19,816 nt of DNA from Pseudolabrys sp. (GCA_026125925.1 JAHCKF010000023.1:1-19816); one strand, 5' to 3'; positions 1-7,968 are shown, counted from the first letter of the stretch. Numbers and translations are program-made. Notes: generated by a model not told the origin, from the letters alone.

Positions 1-284
1 CCGCCTGGTACTGGCACCTGCGTTTCAAGGAAGTGCCGATCCTGCAGGTGATCGCCATCAGTTGGGGACTGGCGCTGATCGAATACTGCCTCGCGGTGCC
101 GGCAAACCGCATCGGCAGCGGCGTCTACAATCCGGCGCAGCTCAAGACCATCCAGGAAGTCATCACGCTGGTGATCTTCGCCGCCTTCTCGACGCTGTAT
201 CTGAAGGAAGCGTTCACCTGGAGCCAGGGCATCGGCTTCGCCTTCATCGCGCTCGGCGCGTTTTTCGTGTTTCACAAGTTTTGA
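1..284 (+). CDS. DMT-type small membrane protein (DUF486 family), 3' part
   Basis: The reading frame is already open at the window edge (first full codon at position 3) and ends with TGA at 282-284, so the N-terminus lies outside. A GTG at 33 lies in frame, but the residues before it (AWYWHLRFKEV) already match the family, so it is not the true start. The visible 93 residues contain three hydrophobic segments. They also carry the family-typical stretches EYCLAVPANRIG and AQLKTIQEVITLV and the ending ALGAFFVFHKF. DUF486 proteins are about 110 residues with four membrane helices and belong to the drug/metabolite transporter superfamily; their substrate is unknown. Assignment to the family is by recognised sequence; transport is inferred from the superfamily only. 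A nested palindrome begins 4 bases after the stop. Confidence 0.88.
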   Translation, partial: AWYWHLRFKEVPILQVIAISWGLALIEYCLAVPANRIGSGVYNPAQLKTIQEVITLVIFAAFSTLYLKEAFTWSQGIGFAFIALGAFFVFHKF

Positions 285-288
285 AGAA

Positions 289-386
289 GTCATTCCGGGA
301 TCGGCCGAAGGCCGAGACCCGGAATCCAGATGCGCATTCGACCGGGCTGGATTCCGGGTTCGCGCCAACGCGCGCCCCGGAATGAC
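289..386. repeat. nested palindromic intergenic element, possible bidirectional terminator
   Basis: The outer arms GTCATTCCGGG (289-299) and CCCGGAATGAC (376-386) are exact inverse complements. The inner arms ACCCGGAATCCAG (317-329) and CTGGATTCCGGGT (347-359) are also exact inverse complements. Each arm shares the CCGGAAT/ATTCCGG core, so several alternative foldings are possible. The element fills the gap between two convergent genes, starting 4 bases after one stop and ending 6 bases before the other. This resembles the abundant palindromic repeats of Bradyrhizobium and its relatives. There is no T-tract, so a terminator role is inference. Confidence 0.8.
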
Positions 387-392
387 GGCATC

Positions 393-1532
393 TCACTTAC
401 CCGGGCTCACCCGCAAGATCCGACCTGCCTCCGCGTCGGTGAGCAGATAGAGCGCGCCGTCCGGCCCCTGGCGCACGTCGCGAATGCGCTCGCCGAGATC
501 CTGCAACAACCGCTCTTCCTTCACCGGCGTGCCGTTCTTGATCTCAAGCCGCGACAGCAGTTGTCCGCGCAGCGCGCCACTGAACAGACTGCCTTTCCAC
601 TGCGGAAACAGGTCGCCGGTGTAGAAGGTGAGGCCGGACGGCGCGATCGACGGCGTCCAGTGCCACACCGGATCCTCGATGCCTTCCGCCTTCTGCTTGC
701 CGGTGCCGACGGCGCTGCCGTCGTAATTGACGCCGTAGCTCACCAGCGGCCAGCCGTAATTCTTGCCCGGCCCGATGATGTTGATCTCGTCGCCGCCGCG
801 GGCGCCGTGCTCCTGTTCCCACAGCGCGCCGTCGGCCGGATTGATGGTGAGGCCCTGCGGGTTGCGGTGGCCATAGGACCAGACGATGGCGCGCGCGCCG
901 GTACGACCGGTGAAGGGATTGTCTTTCGGCGCTTCGCCATCCGGCGTGATGCGGATGATCTTGCCGAGATCGTTGTCGAGCGTCTGTGCCATGTCGCGAT
1001 CGGTGAAATGGTCACCGGTGGTGATGAACAGGTTGCCATCACGCCCCTGCACGATGCGGCCCGCGAAGTGATTGCTGCGCGAAGGCGGGCCGGCCTGGCG
1101 GAAGATGACCTTGACGTCGCGCAAGGCGGGCGCGTCGCCGCTGTCGAGCACAGCGCGGGCCAGCGCGGTGCGGCCGCCGCCATCGACCGGCTCGGCGTAG
1201 GAGAAATAGACGAGGCGATTTTGCGCGAAGTCGCGATCGAGGATGATGTCGAGCATGCCGCCCTGACCGCGGGCGAAGACGCGCGGCACGTTCTCGACCG
1301 GCTTCGATACAATGCCATCCTTCGCAACGATGCGGATGCGGCCCGGACGCTCGGTCACGAGCATGCTGCCGTCCGGCAGGAACGCGAGCGCCCAGGGATG
1401 CGAGAGACCGGGCGCCACGGTCTCGACCTTCAGGGGGCCGGCGGACGACGAAAAGGTCTGCGCGCCGGCGGTAGCGGGCAGAACGGCGATGATGGCGGCA
1501 AGACAGGCCTGGCGCAGCGTGACGGGCAGCAT
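393..1532 (-). CDS. PQQ-dependent soluble aldose (sugar) dehydrogenase, secreted
   Basis: This is a 379-residue protein of the glucose/sorbosone dehydrogenase family (like E. coli YliI), a six-bladed propeller that oxidises aldose sugars in the periplasm using PQQ. Residues 1-24 form a signal peptide ending in ATAGA before QTF. Family landmarks are HPWALAFLPDG at about 45-55, SNHFAGR at about 153-159 with His155 at the place of the catalytic base, GHRNPQGL at 221-228 and EQEHGARGGDEIN at 239-251. The ATG at 1532 is preceded by GAGG seven bases upstream, which supports the start. No PQQ biosynthesis genes lie in the window, so cofactor supply must come from elsewhere. The physiological sugar cannot be read from the sequence. 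The next gene downstream converges on it across the palindrome at 289-386. Confidence 0.88.
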   Translation of the reverse strand: MLPVTLRQACLAAIIAVLPATAGAQTFSSSAGPLKVETVAPGLSHPWALAFLPDGSMLVTERPGRIRIVAKDGIVSKPVENVPRVFARGQGGMLDIILDRDFAQNRLVYFSYAEPVDGGGRTALARAVLDSGDAPALRDVKVIFRQAGPPSRSNHFAGRIVQGRDGNLFITTGDHFTDRDMAQTLDNDLGKIIRITPDGEAPKDNPFTGRTGARAIVWSYGHRNPQGLTINPADGALWEQEHGARGGDEINIIGPGKNYGWPLVSYGVNYDGSAVGTGKQKAEGIEDPVWHWTPSIAPSGLTFYTGDLFPQWKGSLFSGALRGQLLSRLEIKNGTPVKEERLLQDLGERIRDVRQGPDGALYLLTDAEAGRILRVSPGK

Positions 1533-1597
1533 GTCGGGACCTCACTCAGCAGGATGCTGCCACCCTAACGCGTGAAGCCGCTTGTCGGGGCTGCGGA

Positions 1598-1894
1598 TTA
1601 GTGCCGCGGATGGCGGCGTCCGCCGGGCATCAGCACCGCGAAACCGCCGATCGCGATGAAGGCGAGACCGAGCACCAGCGCGATGGCGAATACGCCGCCA
1701 TCATTGCCGATGACGCCGTCGCCGACAGCGGCGCGGGCCATGCCGACCGATACCGCCGTCACCGCCACGACGGTGGCGATCGAGAGGCCGGCAATGGCCG
1801 TCAGTTCGGCGAGGACGACACGTCGCGATTGGACGCCGGCGCCGTAGGGGCTGGCCGGGCCGCGGAAACCTGCGGAATGTTCGAGTCTGTGCAT
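1598..1894 (-). CDS. small membrane protein of unknown function
   Basis: A 98-residue protein that I do not recognise. After a polar N-terminus of about 30 residues there are two hydrophobic segments, roughly residues 31-56 (LAELTAIAGLSIATVV onward) and 70-90 (GGVFAIALVLGLAFIA onward). A short basic tail GGRRHPRH follows, so a two-helix inner-membrane protein is likely. The start at ATG 1894 is preferred over GTG 1927 because GGTGG lies seven bases before it and no ribosome site precedes the GTG. A near-match to an EcfG-type promoter lies just upstream at 1943-1967 on the same strand. The dehydrogenase that follows on the same strand starts 65 bases after the stop. The assignment rests on the hydrophobic pattern, codon use and a plausible start, so confidence is moderate. 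Confidence 0.55.
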   Translation of the reverse strand: MHRLEHSAGFRGPASPYGAGVQSRRVVLAELTAIAGLSIATVVAVTAVSVGMARAAVGDGVIGNDGGVFAIALVLGLAFIAIGGFAVLMPGGRRHPRH

Positions 1895-1942
1895 TACGAA
1901 ACCACCGGATCGGAGTTTCAGAATCACTTGCGTCGAATGTGT

Positions 1943-1967
1943 AACGTTGGAACCTGGCTTCGGTTCG
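1943..1967 (-). promoter_or_regulatory. near-match to an EcfG-type stress promoter
   Basis: On the minus strand the sequence reads CGAAC, 16 bases, CGTT, one base away from the GGAAC-N16/17-CGTT consensus of the alphaproteobacterial general stress sigma factor. It points at the small membrane protein whose ATG is at 1894, giving a leader of about 40 bases. The mismatch falls in the first base of the -35 element, so this is only a candidate. Confidence 0.3.
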
Positions 1968-2602
1968 GCCCGAATGTGGCGAAGCGTTTCGGGAACCGGG
2001 GCGGTTTCGTGGCGGACATGGTTAACGCGCCGTTAATACCGGCCTGTGCCGGGCGGGCCGTGGCGCAAGCGCCGATGCACCGGCCCGCGGCCTTCCAGGA
2101 GAGCGCGCGCGAAGGCGCGGGTCGGTCGTGCGGCGTGCCGCCGGCCGCGCTCGCGGCCGGGACAAGCCAGGCGCACGCCGACGACGATGCGCGCCGCATT
2201 CGACTTTAGACCAAAGCGCCGCGTCACCGATTTGCAGATGCGATTGCTGTCATGACGTTGCGTGATGTATCGGCGGCATTAACACGCACATCGCTCTGCG
2301 TCAGTAACAGCAGTGATCCTGTCGATCATTGCATGGCTGACATTCTTATCATCGGCGCGAATGCGCTTCGCGCCGTCGAAACGATGTGCGCGTTGATCGT
2401 CGCGCCGCCGCGAAGAGAACAAGCCATCGCCAAAAAACGCGATGGACAGGGCATTTTGTTTTGCCGTCGCGATGCGCGCGACACGAATCAACTCTCGCAC
2501 CTTCACGCCTCACGCACGCGAGCGTGATTGTCGTCGCGCCTAACGTTCGTTGCGCGCCTCTTGTCGAACGCCATGCGACATCTAGATGACACTCGTCTTG
2601 CC
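1968..2602. other. gene-free stretch rich in hairpins
   Basis: I see no credible gene here. The open frames have poor codon use, no ribosome site and no recognisable motif. The first half is very GC-rich. The second half (from about 2230) is less GC-rich and holds four perfect stem-loops within about 175 bases: 2353-2375, 2424-2445, 2466-2482 and 2511-2526. They lie upstream of the small secreted protein and could be part of its leader, a separate small RNA, or chance structure in GC-rich DNA. Confidence 0.5.
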
Positions 2603-2610
2603 AAGAGGAG
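2603..2610 (+). promoter_or_regulatory. ribosome binding site deciding the start at 2619
   Basis: AAGAGGAG lies eight bases before ATG 2619. Another ATG at 2614 lies closer but reads ATG CAA TGA, a two-codon frame whose stop overlaps the second ATG. The site therefore serves the downstream signal-peptide protein, possibly with this minimal frame as an upstream pause. Confidence 0.7.
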
Positions 2611-2618
2611 TTAATGCA

Positions 2619-2861
2619 ATGACCAAGATGAACACCAAGATCGCTTTTGCCGCCGCGTTGCTCGCGACCGGTTTCGCCACTTCGGCTTTCGCCAGCGACG
2701 CGTCGGAAGTCCTGCACCAGGACGTCAGCGCGCCTGTCGTCCAGCAGACGGTGCGTGGCGCCCAGGCTTATGCCTACGCCCCGGTGGCGACGCAGACCCG
2801 CTTCACCGCGGCCGAACAGCGCGAGTTCGATCGCGCCACTGCTGCCGCGCTCTCGCAGTAA
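2619..2861 (+). CDS. small secreted protein of unknown function
   Basis: An 80-residue protein with a clear signal peptide: MTKMNTK, then a hydrophobic core (IAFAAALLATGFATSAF), then a likely cleavage after AFA before SDASEV. The mature part is only about 55 residues and has no cysteine. It is polar, with the segments VLHQDVSAPVVQQTV and FTAAEQREFDRATAAALSQ, the last probably helical. I do not recognise a domain; short DUF4148-like periplasmic proteins have a similar build, but I cannot confirm membership. The start at 2619 is chosen for the strong AAGAGGAG upstream and because the signal peptide begins there; an in-frame ATG at 2586 lacks a ribosome site. A strong hairpin follows the stop. 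No neighbour suggests a partner. Confidence 0.75.
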   Translation: MTKMNTKIAFAAALLATGFATSAFASDASEVLHQDVSAPVVQQTVRGAQAYAYAPVATQTRFTAAEQREFDRATAAALSQ

Positions 2862-2880
2862 GCGATAGCGCGTAACCATC

Positions 2881-2932
2881 GGCTGCCCGGAAGCCATTCC
2901 CCCCTCAGGCTTTCGGGCGGCCGGTGCCTTTT
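2881..2932. terminator. terminator-like hairpin between convergent genes
   Basis: The arm 2881-2895 (GGCTGCCCGGAAGCC) pairs with 2908-2922 (GGCTTTCGGGCGGCC) over 15 positions with two G-U wobbles and a 12-base loop. Four Ts follow at 2929-2932 on the + strand. It begins 20 bases after the stop of the small secreted protein and lies before the stop of the convergent glutathione S-transferase gene, so it may end transcription from both sides. The T-run is short and separated from the stem by six bases. Confidence 0.55.
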
Positions 2933-3003
2933 CCGGCGCGCCGTCGGTTGCGCGCAAAACCTCCCAAATGTCAGCTTGATATCGCCGCGACATCGGCGCC
3001 GAT

Positions 3004-3633
3004 CTACTCGGCGGCGATCGTTTCCGGCTGCCAGCCCATTGCCACGTAGTAGGGCTGCGCCTCGACGCGATCGAGCCACTGGCGCACGGCGGTGTACGGC
3101 GTCAGATCGAAGTCGCACAAATGCGCGACGTGCGTATAGGCATAAAGCGCGATGTCGGCGATGGTGAAGCGGCCGGCGACAAAGTAGTCGTGCTTCGTCA
3201 GATGCGCATTCATCACGCGCAGGGCGCGATTGCCGTTCTCCATCCAGTCTTCGAGCGCGTGGCTTTGCAGATCGCGGCCGCCCTTGATCAGCGACAGCCA
3301 GAAATAGGCGGTGCCGATGTTCGGCTCGAGGCTGTGCTGCTCGAAGAACATCCATTGCAGCGCTTCGGCGCGTTCGATCGGATCTTCGGGCGCGAGCTCC
3401 GTGCCGCGCGCGACATACCAGAGAATGGCGTTCGATTCGGCGAGATAGCGATTCGGCGCGACCTCGAGCAGCGGCACCTGACCGTTCGGATTCTTCTCGA
3501 GGAATTCCGGGGTCCGGCTCTCTCCCTGAAGAATGTCAACTTCGACCAGCGTGTAGGGCGCCTGCAGCACCGACAACGCCAGGCGAACCTTGTAGCTGTT
3601 GCCCGAGCTCTGCATCGAGTAGAGCGTGTACAT
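3004..3633 (-). CDS. glutathione S-transferase family protein
   Basis: A 209-residue cytosolic protein with the two-domain GST layout. The N-terminal thioredoxin-fold domain (about 1-80) holds MYTLYSMQSSGNSYKVRLAL, the cis-proline motif GQVPLLE (51-57) and the glutathione-contacting ESNAI (66-70). The helical C-terminal domain follows and contains FTIADIALYAYTHVA, where the Asp is the usual N-capping residue. The family conjugates or reduces electrophiles with glutathione; the specific substrate is not visible. The N-terminal active-site region has Ser/Asn (SSGNS) and no Cys or Tyr at the usual place. The start is uncertain. ATG 3633 fits family length, but ATG 3663 has GGGGACA just before it and would add ten residues. 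The gene stands alone. Confidence 0.85.
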   Translation of the reverse strand: MYTLYSMQSSGNSYKVRLALSVLQAPYTLVEVDILQGESRTPEFLEKNPNGQVPLLEVAPNRYLAESNAILWYVARGTELAPEDPIERAEALQWMFFEQHSLEPNIGTAYFWLSLIKGGRDLQSHALEDWMENGNRALRVMNAHLTKHDYFVAGRFTIADIALYAYTHVAHLCDFDLTPYTAVRQWLDRVEAQPYYVAMGWQPETIAAE

Positions 3634-5336
<1,703 letters not shown>

Positions 5337-5371
5337 ACGTCGTTCGCGCGGCGCCCGCTGCGTCAAATGAT

Positions 5372-5406
5372 AAAGCCGGCACACGCCACGTGTGCCGGCT
5401 TTTTTA
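5372..5406 (+). terminator. intrinsic (Rho-independent) terminator of the aminotransferase gene
   Basis: A perfect 13-bp stem pairs AAAGCCGGCACAC (5372-5384) with GTGTGCCGGCTTT (5390-5402) around a five-base loop, and Ts run through 5400-5405. It starts 36 bases after the stop codon. This is the clearest terminator in the window. It isolates the gene from the stress-type promoter that follows 15 bases later. Confidence 0.93.
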
Positions 5407-5420
5407 ATTCCGTGGCGGCA

Positions 5421-5445
5421 GGAACCTTGCGGTTGCGCTCTCGTT
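5421..5445 (+). promoter_or_regulatory. EcfG-type general stress response promoter
   Basis: GGAAC (5421-5425), a 16-base spacer and CGTT (5442-5445) match exactly the published consensus GGAAC-N16/17-CGTT for sigma-EcfG. That factor is released by the PhyR-NepR switch in alphaproteobacteria. The -10 element lies 34 bases before the ATG at 5480, leaving room for a short leader with a ribosome site. The motif sits immediately after the upstream terminator, where a promoter is expected. Stress control of the two downstream membrane-protein genes is inferred. Confidence 0.72.
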
Positions 5446-5479
5446 GGCGGCAGGAGCCCTTGAACCCACGGAGAGCGCG

Positions 5480-5881
5480 ATGACCGATCTTGGCAGCCAG
5501 GCCAACAAACTGCGGAACGATGTCAGTGACGAGGCGCGCCAGGGCGCATCCAGGATCGACGCCGAGGCCGGCAATGCCCGCGACGATCTGGCCGCCGACC
5601 TGAGCAAGCTGAAAGGCGACATTGCTGCGATCCAGGAAACGCTGACCAAGTTCGTATCGAACGCCGGTTCGGAAGCCTATCGCACGGCCAAGAACGTCGG
5701 CGAAACGGTGACCGGTCAGGCGAGCCAACTGGCGAGCGATGCCGCCGCCACGGCGCAGAACCAGGTACGCGGCATGACCGCCGAACTCGAGGACATGGCG
5801 CGCACCAAGCCGCTCGGCACCATCTTCGGCACTTTGTTCGTCGGCATCATCATCGGCATGATGACGCGGGGCCGTAATTGA
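5480..5881 (+). CDS. DUF883 / YqjD-ElaB-like membrane-anchored protein
   Basis: A 133-residue protein with a long helical, Ala-rich charged N-terminal part (residues 1-105; coiled-coil pattern, e.g. DLAADLSKLKGDIAAIQETL). It ends in a short C-terminal membrane helix (GTIFGTLFVGIIIGMMTRGRN) with a closing basic residue. This is the layout of E. coli YqjD, ElaB and YgaM, tail-anchored inner-membrane proteins that bind ribosomes in stationary phase. ATG 5480 is chosen because GGAG lies six bases before it; an upstream frame from 5444 would start inside the promoter. The stop overlaps the next ATG by one base (TGATG), so the two genes are translationally coupled. The exact EcfG-type motif upstream fits a stress or stationary-phase role. 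Ribosome binding here is inferred only. Confidence 0.82.
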   Translation: MTDLGSQANKLRNDVSDEARQGASRIDAEAGNARDDLAADLSKLKGDIAAIQETLTKFVSNAGSEAYRTAKNVGETVTGQASQLASDAAATAQNQVRGMTAELEDMARTKPLGTIFGTLFVGIIIGMMTRGRN

Positions 5882-6435
5882 TGCTGAAGGCATTGCGGCC
5901 GCTCATCAACATCGCGCTGCACGGCCAGCCCGAGCGGCTGATGCTCCTGGCGCGCGCCTATAAGGATGAGGCGATCGGTCAGGCCAAGGCTCAGGCCGCC
6001 GGCGCCGCGGTGACGGCGGCGCTCGGCGTGCTCGGGCTGATCTTTGCGGTGATCGCCGTGACCATCGGCTTTGCCGCGCTGTATTATGTGGTTGCCGCGC
6101 AGCACGGGCCGCTGGCCGGCTTTGCTTCTTCAGGCGGCGCCGCGGCGCTGATCGCTGTCCTGATGTTCGCCGTTGTCGCGATCCGGGCGCGAAGTTCGCC
6201 CAAGCGTCCGGCCGCCACGCTGGCCCAAATCAAGGCGGAGGCGAAGGACACGCTGCGGCGGAGCGAACGTGCAACAGCCGAACTCGGCAGCGAGGTGCAG
6301 CGACAGGCCGAACTGCTCGGGCGCCGCTCCGCCGATGCCGCCGAAGACATCATGCGTAACGGTTCGCGCGAGACGGTGTTCGGCGTGATCGCGGCCGCCG
6401 CGCTCATCGGCGTATTGATAGGCCGCCGCGGCTAA
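5881..6435 (+). CDS. holin-X/YqjE-like membrane protein with DUF883-like C-terminal tail
   Basis: A 184-residue protein with an amphipathic N-terminus (MLKALRPLINIALHGQ) and two long membrane helices, at about 41-67 (AAVTAALGVLGLIFAV onward) and 80-101. A charged helical stretch of about 60 residues follows (AQIKAEAKDTLRRSERATAEL), then a final short membrane helix (VFGVIAAAALIGVLIGRRG). The first part resembles the YqjE/Actinobacterial holin-X family. The tail resembles the end of DUF883 proteins, so the protein looks like a YqjE-type domain joined to a YqjD-type anchor. The ATG overlaps the previous stop by one base. In E. coli yqjD and yqjE are also adjacent, which supports a joint envelope role. 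Despite the family name there is no sign of a phage context. Molecular function is unknown. Confidence 0.75.
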   Translation: MLKALRPLINIALHGQPERLMLLARAYKDEAIGQAKAQAAGAAVTAALGVLGLIFAVIAVTIGFAALYYVVAAQHGPLAGFASSGGAAALIAVLMFAVVAIRARSSPKRPAATLAQIKAEAKDTLRRSERATAELGSEVQRQAELLGRRSADAAEDIMRNGSRETVFGVIAAAALIGVLIGRRG

Positions 6436-6641
6436 ATCTGCGGCGACGACGAGGCGCGCCAGCCCACCAACCCCTTCTGCTGCGGTTTCGGCCATTTGAT
6501 CCGCGAACATAGTCCCCGCCACGCGGTGGTGAGAATCCGGACCCGTGCCGTGCGGCGCTGTTCGGCGGCGACCCGTCGATAGTGCTCGTAATCGATCATG
6601 CCGTTTTTCCGGTCGCGGTATTCGGCGTCAAGGCAGGTCAT
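6432..6641 (-). CDS. small basic protein of unknown function
   Basis: A 69-residue Arg-rich protein, mostly helical in pattern (DYEHYRRVAAEQRRTARVRILTTAWRGL), with two cysteines (Cys3 and one in GLCSRI). I do not recognise a named family. It resembles the many short Arg-rich proteins of rhizobia with no membrane or signal segment. The start at ATG 6641 is well supported by AGGAG (complement of 6648-6652) six bases upstream; an upstream in-frame start has no such site. Its stop overlaps the end of the convergent membrane-protein gene by four bases, so the two mRNAs would be complementary at their 3' ends. It is divergent from the winged-helix/hydrolase gene at 6769, with a shared 127-base control region containing GCACC-CAA-GGTGC (6670-6682). 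Confidence 0.6.
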   Translation of the reverse strand: MTCLDAEYRDRKNGMIDYEHYRRVAAEQRRTARVRILTTAWRGLCSRIKWPKPQQKGLVGWRASSSPQI

Positions 6642-6768
6642 GGCGGGCTCCTGGGCTGGGGTTGTTGATGCACCCAAGGTGCCCGGCCGCGACCTGCGCC
6701 GCTTTGAGAGCCGCTTGATTTCCCTTTGAGAAAGGCTTCATTTTAGGGCCTGACAGGCGAGGCGGCCC

Positions 6769-7968
6769 ATGCGCTACCAGTTCTCCGGGCGAACGCTGGA
6801 CACGGAGCGCCGTGAATTGTGGGATGACGGCCGGCAGGTCGCCGCCGAGCCGCAGGTTTTCGATCTTCTCGAGTTTCTCATCCGGCATCGCGACCGGGTG
6901 GTGAGCCGCGACGACCTCATCGCCGGCGTCTGGGGCGGCCGGATCGTGTCGGAATCGACCCTCGCGACCCGGATCAATGCCGCGCGCAAGGCGATCGGCG
7001 ATGACGGCACGGCGCAGCGACTGATCAAGACCGTCGCCCGCAAGGGCTTCCGTTTTATCGGCGCGGTCGATGACGCCGCCGGGCCGCCGCCGCAACCGCC
7101 AACTATGGCGACGCAGGATCAGACGATTACGTTCTGTCGCACATCGGACGGCGTCACGCTGGCGGTGGCCGCGGCCGGACAAGGTCCGGTGCTGGTCAAG
7201 ACCGCGAACTGGCTCAATCATCTCGAGCACGACTGGCAGAGCCCGGTTTGGCGGCCGTTTCTGCAACGCCTCGCGGCGCAATTCACGGTGATACGGTACG
7301 ATGGCCGTGGCAACGGGCTGAGCGACCGCGCTGTATCCGATTTGTCGCAAGCAGCCTTCGAGCGCGATCTCGAGGCGGCGGTGTCGGGCCTCGGGGATGA
7401 ACCTTTCGCGCTGCTCGGGCTGTCGCAGGGTGTGGCGGCGGCCGTCGCCTTCGCCGCCCGGCATCCGCAGCGCGTCTCGCGTCTCATTCTCTACGGTGGC
7501 TACGTGCAGGGCCGCAATCGCCGCGGCTCGCCGAGCGACGCGACGGCGTCGCAGACCATGCTCGCCATGATGAGCCAGGGATGGGGCGACGAGAATTCGG
7601 CGTTCATGCGCGCTTTCAGCTCGCTGTACTTGACCGACGCGTCGCGCGCGCACCTGAGTTCCTTTGCCGAAATGCAGCGGATATCCAGTTCCAGCGACAT
7701 GGCGGCGCGTTTGCGGGTGGCCTGCGACGACATCGACATCACGGCGCTGTTGCCGCAGGTCCGCGTGCCAACGCTGGTCATTCACGCGCGCAAGGACAAC
7801 GTCTCGCCGATCGAGCAGGCGCGCGTGCTCGCGGCCGGCATTGCCGGCGCGCAATTCATGACATTGGACTCCGAGAACCACATTCCGGTGCCAGACGACC
7901 CGGTCTGGCCGCGGTTGATGGAAGCGATCGAGACCTTTGCCGCAGCCGAAATGCCGCAGCGGCGTTAA
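6769..7968 (+). CDS. winged-helix DNA-binding domain fused to alpha/beta hydrolase
   Basis: A 399-residue fusion. Residues 1-98 form an OmpR/PhoB-type winged helix: EPQVFDLLEFLIRHRDRVVSRDDL, then VWGGRIVSESTLATRINAAR as the recognition region, then KTVARKGFRFIGAV as the wing. A proline-rich linker (105-112) leads to an alpha/beta hydrolase (about 118-395) with nucleophile Ser219 in GLSQG, Asp343 in HARKDNVSP and His371 in SENHIPVPDD. The triad is complete, so catalysis is plausible. There is no receiver domain, so it is not a classic response regulator; the hydrolase may sense or process the ligand that sets DNA binding. AGGCGAGG lies just upstream of ATG 6769. The architecture is known in proteobacteria, but its ligand is not. 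A likely target is its own divergent control region (6642-6768). Confidence 0.87.
   Translation: MRYQFSGRTLDTERRELWDDGRQVAAEPQVFDLLEFLIRHRDRVVSRDDLIAGVWGGRIVSESTLATRINAARKAIGDDGTAQRLIKTVARKGFRFIGAVDDAAGPPPQPPTMATQDQTITFCRTSDGVTLAVAAAGQGPVLVKTANWLNHLEHDWQSPVWRPFLQRLAAQFTVIRYDGRGNGLSDRAVSDLSQAAFERDLEAAVSGLGDEPFALLGLSQGVAAAVAFAARHPQRVSRLILYGGYVQGRNRRGSPSDATASQTMLAMMSQGWGDENSAFMRAFSSLYLTDASRAHLSSFAEMQRISSSSDMAARLRVACDDIDITALLPQVRVPTLVIHARKDNVSPIEQARVLAAGIAGAQFMTLDSENHIPVPDDPVWPRLMEAIETFAAAEMPQRR

Noticed and set aside
330..1568. Long open frame of 412 codons on the + strand opposite the sugar dehydrogenase
   Set aside because: It is the mirror of a well-recognised gene in high-GC DNA, is rich in Arg, Ala and His, and has no domain or ribosome site.
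2252..2527. 91-codon open frame in the gene-free stretch
   Set aside because: It has no ribosome site, unusual residue composition and no recognisable motif, and it runs through several hairpins.
2349..2993. 214-codon open frame on the minus strand across the small secreted protein
   Set aside because: It overlaps a gene with a signal peptide and strong ribosome site and has no domain features.
5881..6435. Phage holin, hence a prophage remnant
   Set aside because: The resemblance is to the YqjE/holin-X housekeeping family; no endolysin, integrase or other phage gene is nearby.
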